Shown here: in pieces, positions 55,301 to 64,000 of the stretch
Numbering within the stretch: the stretch's first letter is position 1
Layout of the letters: each line of letters starts with the position of its first letter
Assembly (NCBI GenBank): GCA_001692895.1
Contig: KV748205.1
Location: forward strand, 496,001-560,000
From: Cenococcum geophilum 1.58
Taxonomy: Eukaryota > Ascomycota > Dothideomycetes > Gloniales > Gloniaceae
Direction of reading: 5' to 3'
DNA: 64,000 bases
Notes under the pieces: generated by a model
What the model saw: only the letters and a program-made list of their open reading frames with translations
What the model was told of the DNA's origin: nothing
Database searches by the model: none
Program-made: the position numbers and the translations under genes

Positions 55301-57040
55301 CTTCTAATTTACCGTTACTATACGCTTCTTTATTATATTTAATCTAACGCTAAAATAGGAGACCTAGTCCCTCTTAAAGACCCCCTACCTAATTTCTAGA
55401 TTAAGGTAAAAGCCCCCTTAGAATGCTTCGGCTAACTATTATAGTACGGCCTCTCTAATAGAATAAGAGATTTATACTATCCCGCAATTAAGAGTTAGGA
55501 GGGCTACTGTAACCTTTATAAAGCGGTAAAGTACCTAATACCCCTCTACTACCTAGGAGAATAGATTACCTAATAGATCTTTAGTAATACTAGTCTAGGA
55601 ATAAGCTATATTAAGCCTACTATAGTTAGAGCCTATATCTCCGCAATTTAATCCTACTATATTAACGCTAATTATAACACCTCCGTCTTTAATAATTCTA
55701 TTATTAAGAGGATTCTAGACGGTGTAATATCTATAAATCCCTCTACTATAGCTAAAAGATTGCTAATTACTAAAGATATCCTTACCTAATTGGTTACCCT
55801 AAATACCTAATCCGTTAAGGATCTTAACTTTAACGCTGCTGTTACCACGGCCTTTATAGGATTCCTTTATTTAGGTAAGATTACCTATACTAAGGCTTAA
55901 AAAGATAGCTATGCCTTCTCTACTATAAAATATACTAGAAACGATATAACGCTAGTAGAGGACTATATAATATTATATCTAAAGCATAGTAAAACGGACG
56001 TTAATTACTAAGGAGTCTTAATTATAATTGCCACTTTAGGGTAACCTAAATACGCAGTTTAAGCTATAAAACACCTATTTAAAAATAACCCCTAACCCAA
56101 AAACGCCCCTCTCTTTTACTTTAAGAGATTAGCCTTTATAAGCTACGCGGTTAGGAATAAGCTAAAGTATAAAGTCGCTACTCTTGGCCTTTACTCTAAG
56201 CTCTATAACGGATACTTATTTTGGAAAGGTGCTGCTTAATATACTTAAGATAACGGTTTTATAGACAGCTAAATACAGTAACTAAGCTAGTGGTCCTTAT
56301 AAGCGTTCCAGCTTTACTATTTATTTTCCCTAAAAGACCTATTTTAGCTAAGTGTAAACTTTTAATATAGAACGCTAATACCGTTCTTATTGTTACTTAC
56401 CCTAAATATAATAGGCAAAGATATTTAGGTATAACGGCGTATAGAAGTGCCTATTTTAGCACTCTAATATATTAACTTAAATCTCTTCTTTCCCCCCCTT
56501 TTTTATTTTTTATTTTTTCTTCCCCTTACTCTACCTTATATAGTACGGGTGCTGCGCTTCTAGGTTTATAGGCATTATATTTAGTTAAGGCAAGATAATC
56601 CCCTATAAATGGCCTTGCGAATATACCCATTCTTAATTAATGCCTTTAAGCCCGTACCCACTAATTAGATTAATTAATCCTCTTCTCCGTAAGCGTGTAA
56701 ATAATAGATAAATATGTCTATGTGGCTAAGCGAGCACTATAGCAGCACCCCTGCATCTTAGTAACACTAACATTATTAATATTTATAAAATTAAGCCTTA
56801 CTTGCTTGCTTTCCCTCCCACCTATACCTTTTTCTTTAGTTGCATATTTTAGGCTTTATAAATAGATACTGTAGCAATATACTTGCGCACGGGTCCATAG
56901 GCATTACGTTTAGTTAAGGCAGGGTAATCCCCTGCAAATGGCCTTGCGAATATACCCATTCTTAATTAATGCCTTTGAGCCCATACCCACCAATCAGATT
57001 AATTAATCCTCTTCTCCGCAAGCGTGTGAATAATAGATAG
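52301..57040 (+). mobile_element. Broken tyrosine-recombinase retrotransposon, DIRS order, Ngaro/PAT type (fossil)
   Basis: The element has split direct repeats: A1 at 52301-52401 and A2 at 56714-56814 (101 bp each), and B1 at 56568-56710 and B2 at 56898-57040 (143 bp each), in the order A1 - body - B1 - A2 - B2. That arrangement is known from PAT and Ngaro elements. The + strand body shows a gag-like part with a zinc-knuckle-like stretch (about 53520-53580), reverse transcriptase (about 53950-54600), RNase H (about 54830-55300) and a tyrosine recombinase (about 55420-56370) with an H-S/L-F-R/W-K-G-A-A type box. There are no DDE integrase and no target-site duplication, as expected for the order. 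The copy is broken, with many dozens of breaks of RIP type. It looks full length (about 4.7 kb). Confidence 0.87.
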
Positions 57041-57154
57041 AAGTATATTATAAAATTGTGCCTGTTACAGCCCTTGAAAATTGAACGTTATTCCATATAT
57101 TGTTAAGGCATATACTCAAAATTGTCTTGCGTTATGCCTTCGCAAAAAGCTTCA

Positions 57155-57696
57155 GGGGTGTTCGGTTGCAATCTGGAGCTTTTTCAATCTGACGTTGATC
57201 CGTGCTCTCACCGGCGTCAATTAGTAGATAATTAGTGGCGCTTAATCTGGTGGTTGTACTCAATCTGAAATAAAGCCGACTGTTCGGTTGGTCATTCTAA
57301 TAAAAAGGCCTTGGATGAGGATTAAAATTAGCGATGTCTTCTGCCCAGTCGGATCTGAATGGCGACAGTAAGAATTAAGAAGACGACATCGTATAGGCCC
57401 TTGCAGCTGCTGTAGTAATACCGTCATCGGTAAGGGCGGTGGCGGTGGGGGTATGGTGCACTGGTGGGCAATCAGACGCGCACGAGTAGAGCTCCAGATT
57501 GATCTAACGCCAAGAGCTCAAGTTCAACTACTATATACGGTAAAGCGTGCGAATTTGACGCGGTTGCCGATCTGGAGCTCCAGATCAGAAAGTCGCCAGG
57601 TTGACCGAACAGACACCTCCAGATCAGATTAAGGCTCCGGACCAACCCGGCTCTGAAGCCTCCAGATTCAATCTGGAGCTGCAACCGAACACCCCC
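57155..57696. mobile_element. Harbinger-like MITE, copy 1
   Basis: Inverted termini GGGGTGTTCGGTTGCA at the left (57155) and the complement at the right (to 57696) enclose about 540 bp with repeated CTGTTCGGTTG and CTGGAGCTCCAGAT words. The flanks are TCA (left) and TTA (right). TTA is the usual PIF/Harbinger target, and a single C/T difference would explain the mismatch. The 70-codon minus ORF at 57472-57684 is built from these repeats and is not a gene. Confidence 0.72.
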
Positions 57697-58761
57697 TTAG
57701 ATGTAAGTGAACTTCAGACGCTCGCCCAATGCCTGCATGGCGTCGCAAGGAACAATTAAATGCCCCACTTAAACAGTTTCAGTACTGGCGCATGGTATTT
57801 GAGCTTAATGAGGCATTAAATTGAGAAGGCGAGCATTCAATTCGTATAGAAATACATAAATCCAAAGCTAGCCGACCGTGATCCCACCATATGTTCACCA
57901 TTAATCTTATAACCAATTAGACAAGTCCGAAAGTCAAGCCCAAAACATATCGTTTGCGTAAGAGAGACCGTATAAAATGCGGCAAAGACATTCTGGGCCT
58001 GTCTCTTGCTTCCACCTGCCTTCCTCGCGTGACCTGAAAAGCACAGGTCCCCCGGCCTAAGCTTCGGCTTTCTCTACTAAATATCAGCAGTAATAGGTGT
58101 ATGCAAGAGAATAACTTAAAGTACGATGGAAATATGCTAAAGAAGAACGCTATAGAAGTGAGTATGATGAAACCGAAGTATCCCTTAGCACGTCAATTCG
58201 GGTCCAACTCTTATCGATAAGATCTAGCCAATCAATTAAGCTGCGTTCAACGCCCGTACTCAGGAATATGAAGCTTTTGGAGGCTAAACACCATAGTATT
58301 TTAATATATAAGCTTATTCTTTGGAGCTAAGTCGCTTAATACAAGGTTTCCAGTACTTATTCTTTCTATAGAAATCCCAGCACGACTAGAAGGCACTGCA
58401 GTGAGTATTTAATTGCTGGAATCTATATATGTACTCGTCGTTTTAAAAACAGTGTTCCCGCACGGACCACGTACTCGTTGGACGCTGACGTGGTAAGGAA
58501 TATATCTAAACTGCAAGCCATGGTTGTTGCAGCGGGGTAAGCAGTTTAGTGAAGTTTCTGAAGATTTCTCCGGATCCGCCGACCCGGACCCCGCATTGCG
58601 TGTGAAAGAGCATCACTCTTTCGGAAGCAACGAAGTCGTTTGAATTGCAGTAACTGTCGAGAGAATAGGTAAGTCAGGACGTCCTGTCTATTTTTGGCCA
58701 AGAGAACTCTAATTTTTAAGATAAGGCAAATCAGTTCCACTCCCAAATTGTCAATCCTTCT
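57697..58761. other. Spacer downstream of the aminotransferase gene
   Basis: About 1.06 kb between the MITE and the aminotransferase stop codon. It holds the 3' UTR and otherwise nothing recognisable. ORF 58546-58746 (-) has no features. Confidence 0.4.
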
Positions 58762-60171
58762 TCAGTATAATGGCATGGAACCCTGCGTCGTTCTCAATGC
58801 CTCTTCAAAAATGGACAAACCCTCTGCCAACTCCTTGTCTGTGATCGTTAGCGGTGGTGCAATTCTAATACACCCCGAGAATGTTGTCCTCGCCGATATC
58901 GTTGCCGAGAGACCCAAATCCATCATCTTAGCGCTCAGCTTCTTTCCAAAGTCAATTGCTGGAGCTTTTGTACCCCGATCACTCACGATCTCCACTCCAG
59001 CCATCAAACCTCTTCCCCTAATATCCCCAATACAACCATATCTCTCCATCAAACGATGCAGTCCGGCATGTAATTGCGCTCCAACAGTTCTTGCTCTCTC
59101 AACTAGACCGTCGCGAAGAACAATTTCTAAGACCTTCAGTCCAACAGAAGCAGGAAGTGGATCGTTGGCATGCGTTGTGTAAAACATAAAATTTCTTTCC
59201 TCTATTACGGCTGCGATTTTATCGCTCGTAATCACAGCGCTCAGAGGGAGTCCATTTCCCAACGTTTTGCTCAGAGTTAGAATATCTGGCACCACGCCTT
59301 CGTATTGAATGGCGAAGAGATCACCACATCGACCGAGGCCAGTCTGAGCCTCATCGACGATCAGAAGCATATTGCGTTTTCGGCAGTGCTCCTTCATAGC
59401 TACCATGTAGCCCCTGGGAATGGCGATCATTCCCCCGGAGCTGAGGATTGGTTCCATGATTACAGCAGCTAGGGACCCGGCTGATGCTTTATCGATGAGA
59501 GACCAGCCATAGTTGAGCTCCGTTTCCCAGTCGTGAGAGCCATCTTTATTGCGGAAGATAGACCGATATGAATCTGGGGACGGCAGCATATGCATCCCTG
59601 GCATCTATGCGATATCAGCCATCAATTCGAAATCAGAGAGGTTGCAGAGTCGAGCGATCAGAAAATCCAAAGGGATAGAGCATACCACAGGACCATATCC
59701 TTTCCTTCCAGCATGATACTGAGCACCGTTTGCACCACTTGTCACCCCATGCCAGCTCGCTCCCAGCCCAACAATTTCAAACTTACCAGTGTACATCTTG
59801 GCAAGTTTTATCGCACATTCGTTGCTCTCCCCTCCAGTACTGAGGAACATCGCCTTGTCCAGGCCATCGGGCAAGACGCTGGTGAGTGCCTCCGCCAATG
59901 CAATGACCGGTGGCGAGACCATGCCGCTGTATAGATGATCCAACTCAGCTGCATGCGCTGCAAGCGTGTCGACTATTTCGGGGTGACCGTGTCCGATCAG
60001 ACAGGACATTTGACCAGATGTCCAGTCCATGATCTTCTCCCCAGATGCAGTATAGAGATAAATCCCTGACGTCTTGACGATGACATCGGGCATGAAACTG
60101 CTGCCGAATACAAGGAGGTTCTTCTGTGCGGAAGCATAGAGAACAGCGTTGTTGTCTGGCTCAGAAACCAT
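58762..60171 (-). CDS. Class III aminotransferase, 2,2-dialkylglycine decarboxylase-like
   Basis: Two exons, 60171-59686 and 59604-58762, with an 81-nt intron (GTATGC...ATAG), give 442 aa. The product starts MVSEPDNNAVLYASAQKNLL. It shows 'YLYTASGEKIMDWTSGQMSC', 'IGHGHPEIVDTLAAHAAELD', 'FLSTGGESNECAIKLAKM', 'GASWHGVTSGAN', 'VDEAQTGLGRCGDLFAIQ' (Asp about 246 for the PLP pyridine nitrogen) and 'ILTLSKTLGNGLPLSAV' with the PLP lysine at about 275. The FYTTHANDPLPASVGLKVL and IGDIRGRGLMAGVEI segments resemble 2,2-dialkylglycine decarboxylases more than ornithine or GABA aminotransferases. Such enzymes combine decarboxylation of a dialkylglycine with transamination of pyruvate; the real substrate here is unknown. 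The gene is divergent from a Zn2Cys6 regulator, its likely local controller (inference). Confidence 0.88.
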
Positions 60172-60410
60172 TTCGAACTTGAGGCTTGTAGAGAGATGAA
60201 GAATTTATCCTGAGAAACAACGAGACTGAGAATTTTGACGAACTGATAAACACTGCGAGATCTAGGGAGTATTTATTATACATGGCGTACCCACAAAGCC
60301 AACTGTGTGTCTCTCAACTTCGGAAGAGACTGATGAATTCTTCTTCGTGGAGTTCCGATATTGTTTGAAGACTTCAAGTGATCTTTTAGGACTGAGCTCT
60401 AATCCACTTA

Positions 60411-60462
60411 TAGTTTAGCTCATTCCTAAACAGGACTAACGCTTGCCTATCAAGGCTAGCAG
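60411..60462. repeat. 52-bp dispersed repeat, copy 1
   Basis: The segment TAGTTTAGCTCATTCCTAAA...AAGGCTAGCAG matches 63256-63307 with only two differences, both C/T. It is followed by AACTCCACTCCAA, like copy 2. The pair lies on either side of the Zn2Cys6 gene in the same orientation. Confidence 0.85.
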
Positions 60463-60888
60463 CCAACTCCACTCCAACTTTAACCTGGTCCAAAAGATCA
60501 CTAGTTTGAAGTTTCGCTATCATATCCTTCTTTGAGATTCTGGGCTGTCGAATGGTTGCACAACACTCCTCGGACCAACGTCCGCAGAATTGTTTGTTCA
60601 TTATCCCTTAACACGTCAGTTTATATCCATCTGTTATCGATAAGCCAATTAAATCAACCGAATCGAATCGTTACGTAATCAAGAGTCCAGGGATACAGCC
60701 GGAATCGGCGACGCTATCGCTGTCATATCCCTGCCAGGTACACTGGCTTGGGCCGGCACTCGTCTTGCGGTGCCTGTTTTTATTTGTACAACAAATGATG
60801 GCGGGGGTCTTTGTCGCTTGTTTATTTAGCGTAATGCCATTGGAAGTCCTTCACTTCACTCAGATACCCTCCCGATAGCACCGTGACA

Positions 60889-61075
60889 GACTTGCCAACA
60901 AGCAAGTCAAGCTGGCTTGTAGGGCGTGCGCGAGTCGTGCAAAGCTCAAAAATGAGGACGGTGCACCCTAACACAGACCCATTTATGACTTTGCACGTGA
61001 GCTTGTACCAGGGATTGGCTTTTGCATGGCTCGCGCATGTCCTGCAAGCCAGCTTGGCTTGCTTGTTCGCAAGCC
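60889..61075. mobile_element. 187-bp foldback element with TGACA target duplication
   Basis: Imperfect inverted arms of about 55 bp (about 60889-60946 and 61017-61075) share GCAAGC/GCTTGC-rich words such as AACAAGCAAG and AAGCTGGCTTG, around a loop of about 70 bp. TGACA flanks both sides (60884-60888 and 61076-61080). It is a small non-autonomous element, superfamily unknown. The + ORF 60883-61125 spans it and is an artefact. Confidence 0.7.
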
Positions 61076-61221
61076 TGACATCACCTCACTGGCTCACTGG
61101 TCGGAAAGGGGCAGATCATTTGTGAGCTGCCTCACCGACTTCTTGTCTCCTTAAATCACAATCCAAAGTTTGCAAGGTATTTCTCGTTTCAATTTGTGCA
61201 CCGTAGTCTTCATGGATCATT

Positions 61222-63090
61222 ATGATGAATGCTCGACCTGTTGCGCGGGAGTCATTGGCTCAACCAAAACGAAAGGTTCGGCGTGAGAAGACATTCACGG
61301 TATGTTCCGCAGAACAGGGCATTTCCAAGTGGGCATTCTATTATATCTTGATGTTATGTTTTGATCTACTTCTAGAACTTTGGCTGAAACTTGTTGAATC
61401 CGGCAGGGCTGCTGGAGCTGCCGTTCTCGCAAAGTGAAAGTGCGTACAGCTTTTTCATTTGGTCAACCGTTAACGTGTGGCAGTGTGATGAAATTATACC
61501 AGAATGTTCTCCATGTCGTAAACGGGGCTTCAGATGCGGCGGGNACCAGCCAATACCAGTTTGGGTTGCTCCAAACCAGAATACCTACCAACCAGGTAGA
61601 CGTCGAATACTCCAATCTAGTGAGTAGATATGTCCAGGCCGAAGGGTTGAGACTAATGCGAGCAGATCTTACTTGGCGTGGATATTGTATATATAATTCT
61701 TCGGCTGTCGATAGTATGATTGCGCAGTGCGATGTCAAATCGCCAGAAGAAGGGGCATTCGCGATGTCGGCTGGCCCCTTTACAGTGTTTACTTCGAAGA
61801 TCATTGACACAGTTCATCCACAAGCTCCACCCTCCGATATGGACCAAATATTTGGGGAGCTGAAAGGCACCCAGCTGTATGACCACGCACCCAACTTATT
61901 CCACCATTACACACACCTTACCGCATCCAACATGATGCCTTTTCAGGATCAACGGAATCCATGGCAATCATTCTACCCCTCTATGGCTCTGTCTGCTAAT
62001 ACTCGAGGCCAAAATCCCTTGCTTTATGCCATCCTGGCACAAGCGGCTGGCAACCTAGCTCATCTAGGTCACAAGCGAGAGGATATGTTAGTATTGGCGA
62101 CGAGATACTACGTAAGAGCGATCGAGCAATTGAGAGAGAGTCTTGAAGAAAACGCTACCGACTTCAGCATCATTTTGGCAAGCGTTTTAACACTTATTAT
62201 GGCCGAGGTATAGTATATCTCGAGTTATTCGCCCTCCTGTCGAACATCAAGGTGCTGAAGGTTCCTAACTATCTTAACAGGTATACTGTGGCAGGTCCAA
62301 TGCTTGGAAGGTGCATCTTAACGGGGCATGGAATTTTATCATGATGCACCGAAACGAGCGACCTTGGGAAAAATCTGGGGGAGCATGGGTGACCGCTCAA
62401 AGCCTATGTCTGCTCAAAATCCGCAGTGACACGATGGAACAGCCCGACCCGCAGGCCTCCAGCTCCTTACAGATAAAGCAGTCGCTCATCTTCTCTGTGG
62501 CATCTAGAGATGACTTTGGATTCACGGTCGGCGCCAGCCAAGGCTTGATCAGGTGTATCTACGATATCACTTTGCTAACTTCGCGGCGGTACTATGGTGA
62601 CGTAGGAACGCGTCAAAGTGCCATTGATGAGCTACACCAACGGCTTTTAGACTGCAATCTTCAACTCACGCCAAACAAAGAATTGGTCCAGCTTCATCAC
62701 CGGATCTTCCAAGCAGGTGCTCTAATTCATTTCCACCGACGCATTCTCAATTCCACGCCTCGCACCTTAACATCTCGTCTGGATGCCCTCCTTAGAGATG
62801 TGACAGCGTACCAAGGTCTTGGAAAGGGCTATGTCACACTCTGGCCGGTGTTTATTGGTGCTGTGGAAGCATATCAAGAGGAGCATAAGAGTTGGGTGAG
62901 GGCCTGGTTAGATACAACGGAGAGGATTGGAGCTGCGAGTCGTGGATATATTAGGTCGCTAATTGAGGCTGTATGGCTGGAACGGAAATGGAAGAGAGAC
63001 GAGATTGGTGAGGGGACTGAAGAAGGCGATGTGGTTGTGGACTGGAGGAAAGTGATGGGAAGGATGGGAATGGATGTTTTGCTAGTTTGA
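61222..63090 (+). CDS. Zn2Cys6 transcription factor with Fungal_trans_2-type domain
   Basis: Exons are 61222-61299, 61407-61439, 61484-62207 and 62281-63090. The N-terminus reads MMNARPVARESLAQPKRKVR, then REKTFT joins across an intron to GCWSCRSRKVK. A second intron joins this to CDEIIPECSPCRKRGFRC, a complete C-x2-C-x6-C-x6-C-x2-C-x6-C zinc cluster (about residues 27-55). The long C-terminal helical region ('QNPLLYAILAQAAGNLAHL', 'YYVRAIEQLRESLEENATD', 'HLNGAWNFIMMHR', 'LIFSVASRDDFGFTVGA') fits the Fungal_trans_2 effector domain. A single N at 61544, just after the cluster, puts the two halves one base out of frame. Dropping it gives a continuous 547-aa protein, so it is probably a base-call ambiguity. 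The linker after the cluster is short. The likely target is the divergent aminotransferase gene (inference). Confidence 0.83.
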
Positions 63091-63204
63091 GACTAGAAAC
63101 CATCACCCCCCGCCTAGGCGTGAGCTACATTACTAGCAGGACAACTACTTTTCCAGGAGTGCCATTCCAGCCGTAACACTGTAGTTATATGCAGTGATCT
63201 TTTT

Positions 63205-63320
63205 GGACTGGTGGAGTGGATTTGAGCTCAAATCCACACCAGTCCAAATTACTTGTAGTTTAGCTTATTCCTAAACAGGACTAACGCTTGCCTATTAAGG
63301 CTAGCAGTCCACTCCACTCC
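63205..63320. repeat. Hairpin plus 52-bp repeat, copy 2
   Basis: The hairpin GGACTGGTGGAGTGGATTTG...CACACCAGTCC (63205-63245) is followed by the 52-bp repeat (63256-63307) and by CCACTCCACTCCACTCCAA. The outer words TGGAGTGGA and TCCACTCCA form possible terminal inverted repeats of a small element. Confidence 0.7.
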
Positions 63321-63374
63321 ACTCCAACCACCGAGGGTCTGGGAGCTTATGGGTGTCGTTTTGGTGGTAACTTA

Positions 63375-63756
63375 GGGGTCGTTCGGTTGCAATCTGGAGG
63401 CCTCAGATTCAGTTCAGAACAGAGTTGATCTGGAGCTCCGATCTGATTCTGAGGCGACTGTTCGGTTGAATTCCAGTTCAACTTGACCCCAGCCACAAAT
63501 TTTTGATGTTCCTCTGACCGCCCAAAAAACACGCTAAAAGTTACTAAAAATTTGGCAACTTTACTGTATACGGCTTCTGAACTGAAGGTCTTGGCGTCAG
63601 TTCAATAAGGAGCCTCGAGCTCCTCATTTGAATTCTGAAGCCTTCAGATCGCACGCACTCGTGCCACAGACGCGTGTCAAATCGGGAAGGAACGCGTTCT
63701 TTCTGCCGGACTTTCAGTTCAGATTCAAAAGCGTCAGATTGCAACCGAACGACCCC
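63375..63756. mobile_element. Harbinger-like MITE, copy 2
   Basis: The terminal inverted repeats GGGGTCGTTCGGTTGCAATC/complement (63375 and ending 63756) are flanked on both sides by TTA (63372-63374 and 63757-63759), the classic PIF/Harbinger 3-bp target duplication. The body is 382 bp, non-coding, with an internal CTGTTCGGTTG word. It is related to 57155-57696 by its termini. Confidence 0.85.
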
Positions 63757-64000
63757 TTATTGTTTTAAAAATCAAATTTTCTTCGTTTTTATCTCTTTTT
63801 AAATATCATAGATTCTTTAAGTAATTCTATATCTAGATATATATTATAGTTCTATAATATCAAAGGGGGAGATACCGCGTTAAAAAAGGTAAGTAATTCT
63901 CTAAAATTTCTCTAACTTAATTAAATATAACCAACTACCTATATCTAATAGTTTATATAATATAGCTATGGCGTTATTATTTAATATAATAAATAGAGAA

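Larger units (their letters stand above)
60172..61221. promoter_or_regulatory. Divergent promoter region, aminotransferase / Zn2Cys6 gene
   Basis: A 1.05-kb region between two divergent starts. It carries one copy of a 52-bp repeat (60411-60462) and a foldback element (60889-61075). The minus ORF 60386-60601 (MNKQFCGRWSEECCATIR...) spans the repeat and has no recognised family. CGG-type half sites for a Zn2Cys6 regulator exist but are too short to call. Confidence 0.45.
63091..64000. other. Repeat-rich end of the window
   Basis: After the regulator gene come a hairpin repeat (63205-63245), the second 52-bp repeat (63256-63307), a Harbinger-like MITE (63375-63756), and from about 63760 a strongly AT-rich block that continues past the window edge and looks RIP-affected. 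No gene was seen. Confidence 0.5.

Noticed and set aside
57472-57684. 70-codon minus ORF
   Set aside because: Lies within the Harbinger-like MITE and is made of its internal repeats.
60883-61125. 80-codon + strand ORF upstream of the Zn2Cys6 gene
   Set aside because: It spans the foldback element; the translated sequence comes from the inverted arms.
1-64000. tRNA or rRNA genes
   Set aside because: I looked for a clear B-box with matching acceptor arm and for rRNA blocks and saw none; an RNA-gene search would be needed to exclude them.

Overview
This is genomic DNA from a filamentous ascomycete (Pezizomycotina). The evidence is short GT-AG introns of about 48-160 nt, typical fungal gene families (TVP23, Nus1, Mnn10, DUF1776, DUF3602, Zn2Cys6/Fungal_trans_2, 2,2-dialkylglycine decarboxylase), and large TA-rich repeat blocks whose decay is mostly C-to-T/G-to-A at CpA/TpG, the signature of repeat-induced point mutation (RIP). 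I cannot fix the class or species from sequence alone. No tRNA, rRNA or CRISPR array was recognised. Exon coordinates below were built by hand from splice signals and reading-frame continuity.

Layout. 1-3.5 kb: RIP-decayed repeats with a minus-strand DUF6589-type remnant and 12-bp tandem repeats. 3.6-15.3 kb: gene island with TVP23 (+), a Sel1-repeat protein (-), a DUF1776 SDR-like membrane protein (-), a WSS1-type DNA-protein-crosslink protease (+) and a thiolase-like protein (+). 15.5-16.8 kb: 12-bp repeats again, in inverted orientation, then a Tc1/mariner deletion derivative carrying a nested MITE. 16.9-34.6 kb: second gene island with a multi-pass membrane protein (+), a large type II membrane protein (-), the Golgi mannosyltransferase MNN10 (+), a second copy of the MITE, an unknown C-terminally anchored protein (+), cystathionine gamma-lyase (+) and NUS1 (-). 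34.9-48.2 kb: repeat block with a 735-bp terminal-inverted-repeat element, a broken Ty1/copia element, and a broken chromodomain Ty3/gypsy element inserted inside the copia element. 49.6-51.7 kb: two intron-rich minus-strand genes, MDE1 (methionine salvage) and a DUF3602 protein, which simple ORF scanning misses. 52.3-57.0 kb: a broken tyrosine-recombinase retroelement (DIRS order, Ngaro/PAT type) with split direct repeats in A1 ... B1-A2-B2 order. 57.1-64 kb: two Harbinger-like MITEs, a 2,2-dialkylglycine decarboxylase-like aminotransferase gene (-) divergent from a Zn2Cys6 regulator (+), a small foldback element between them, and the start of another TA-rich block.

The host genes are mostly unrelated housekeeping functions: Golgi trafficking and glycosylation (TVP23, MNN10, and NUS1 for dolichol supply), DNA repair (WSS1), and sulfur amino-acid metabolism (CYS3, MDE1). 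The only pair that looks functionally linked is the divergent aminotransferase/Zn2Cys6 pair. The most unusual items are the split-repeat tyrosine-recombinase element, a perfect 195-bp tandem duplication spanning an intron of the DUF1776 gene, nested transposons with intact target-site duplications, and inverted 12-bp repeat tracts bracketing the first gene island.
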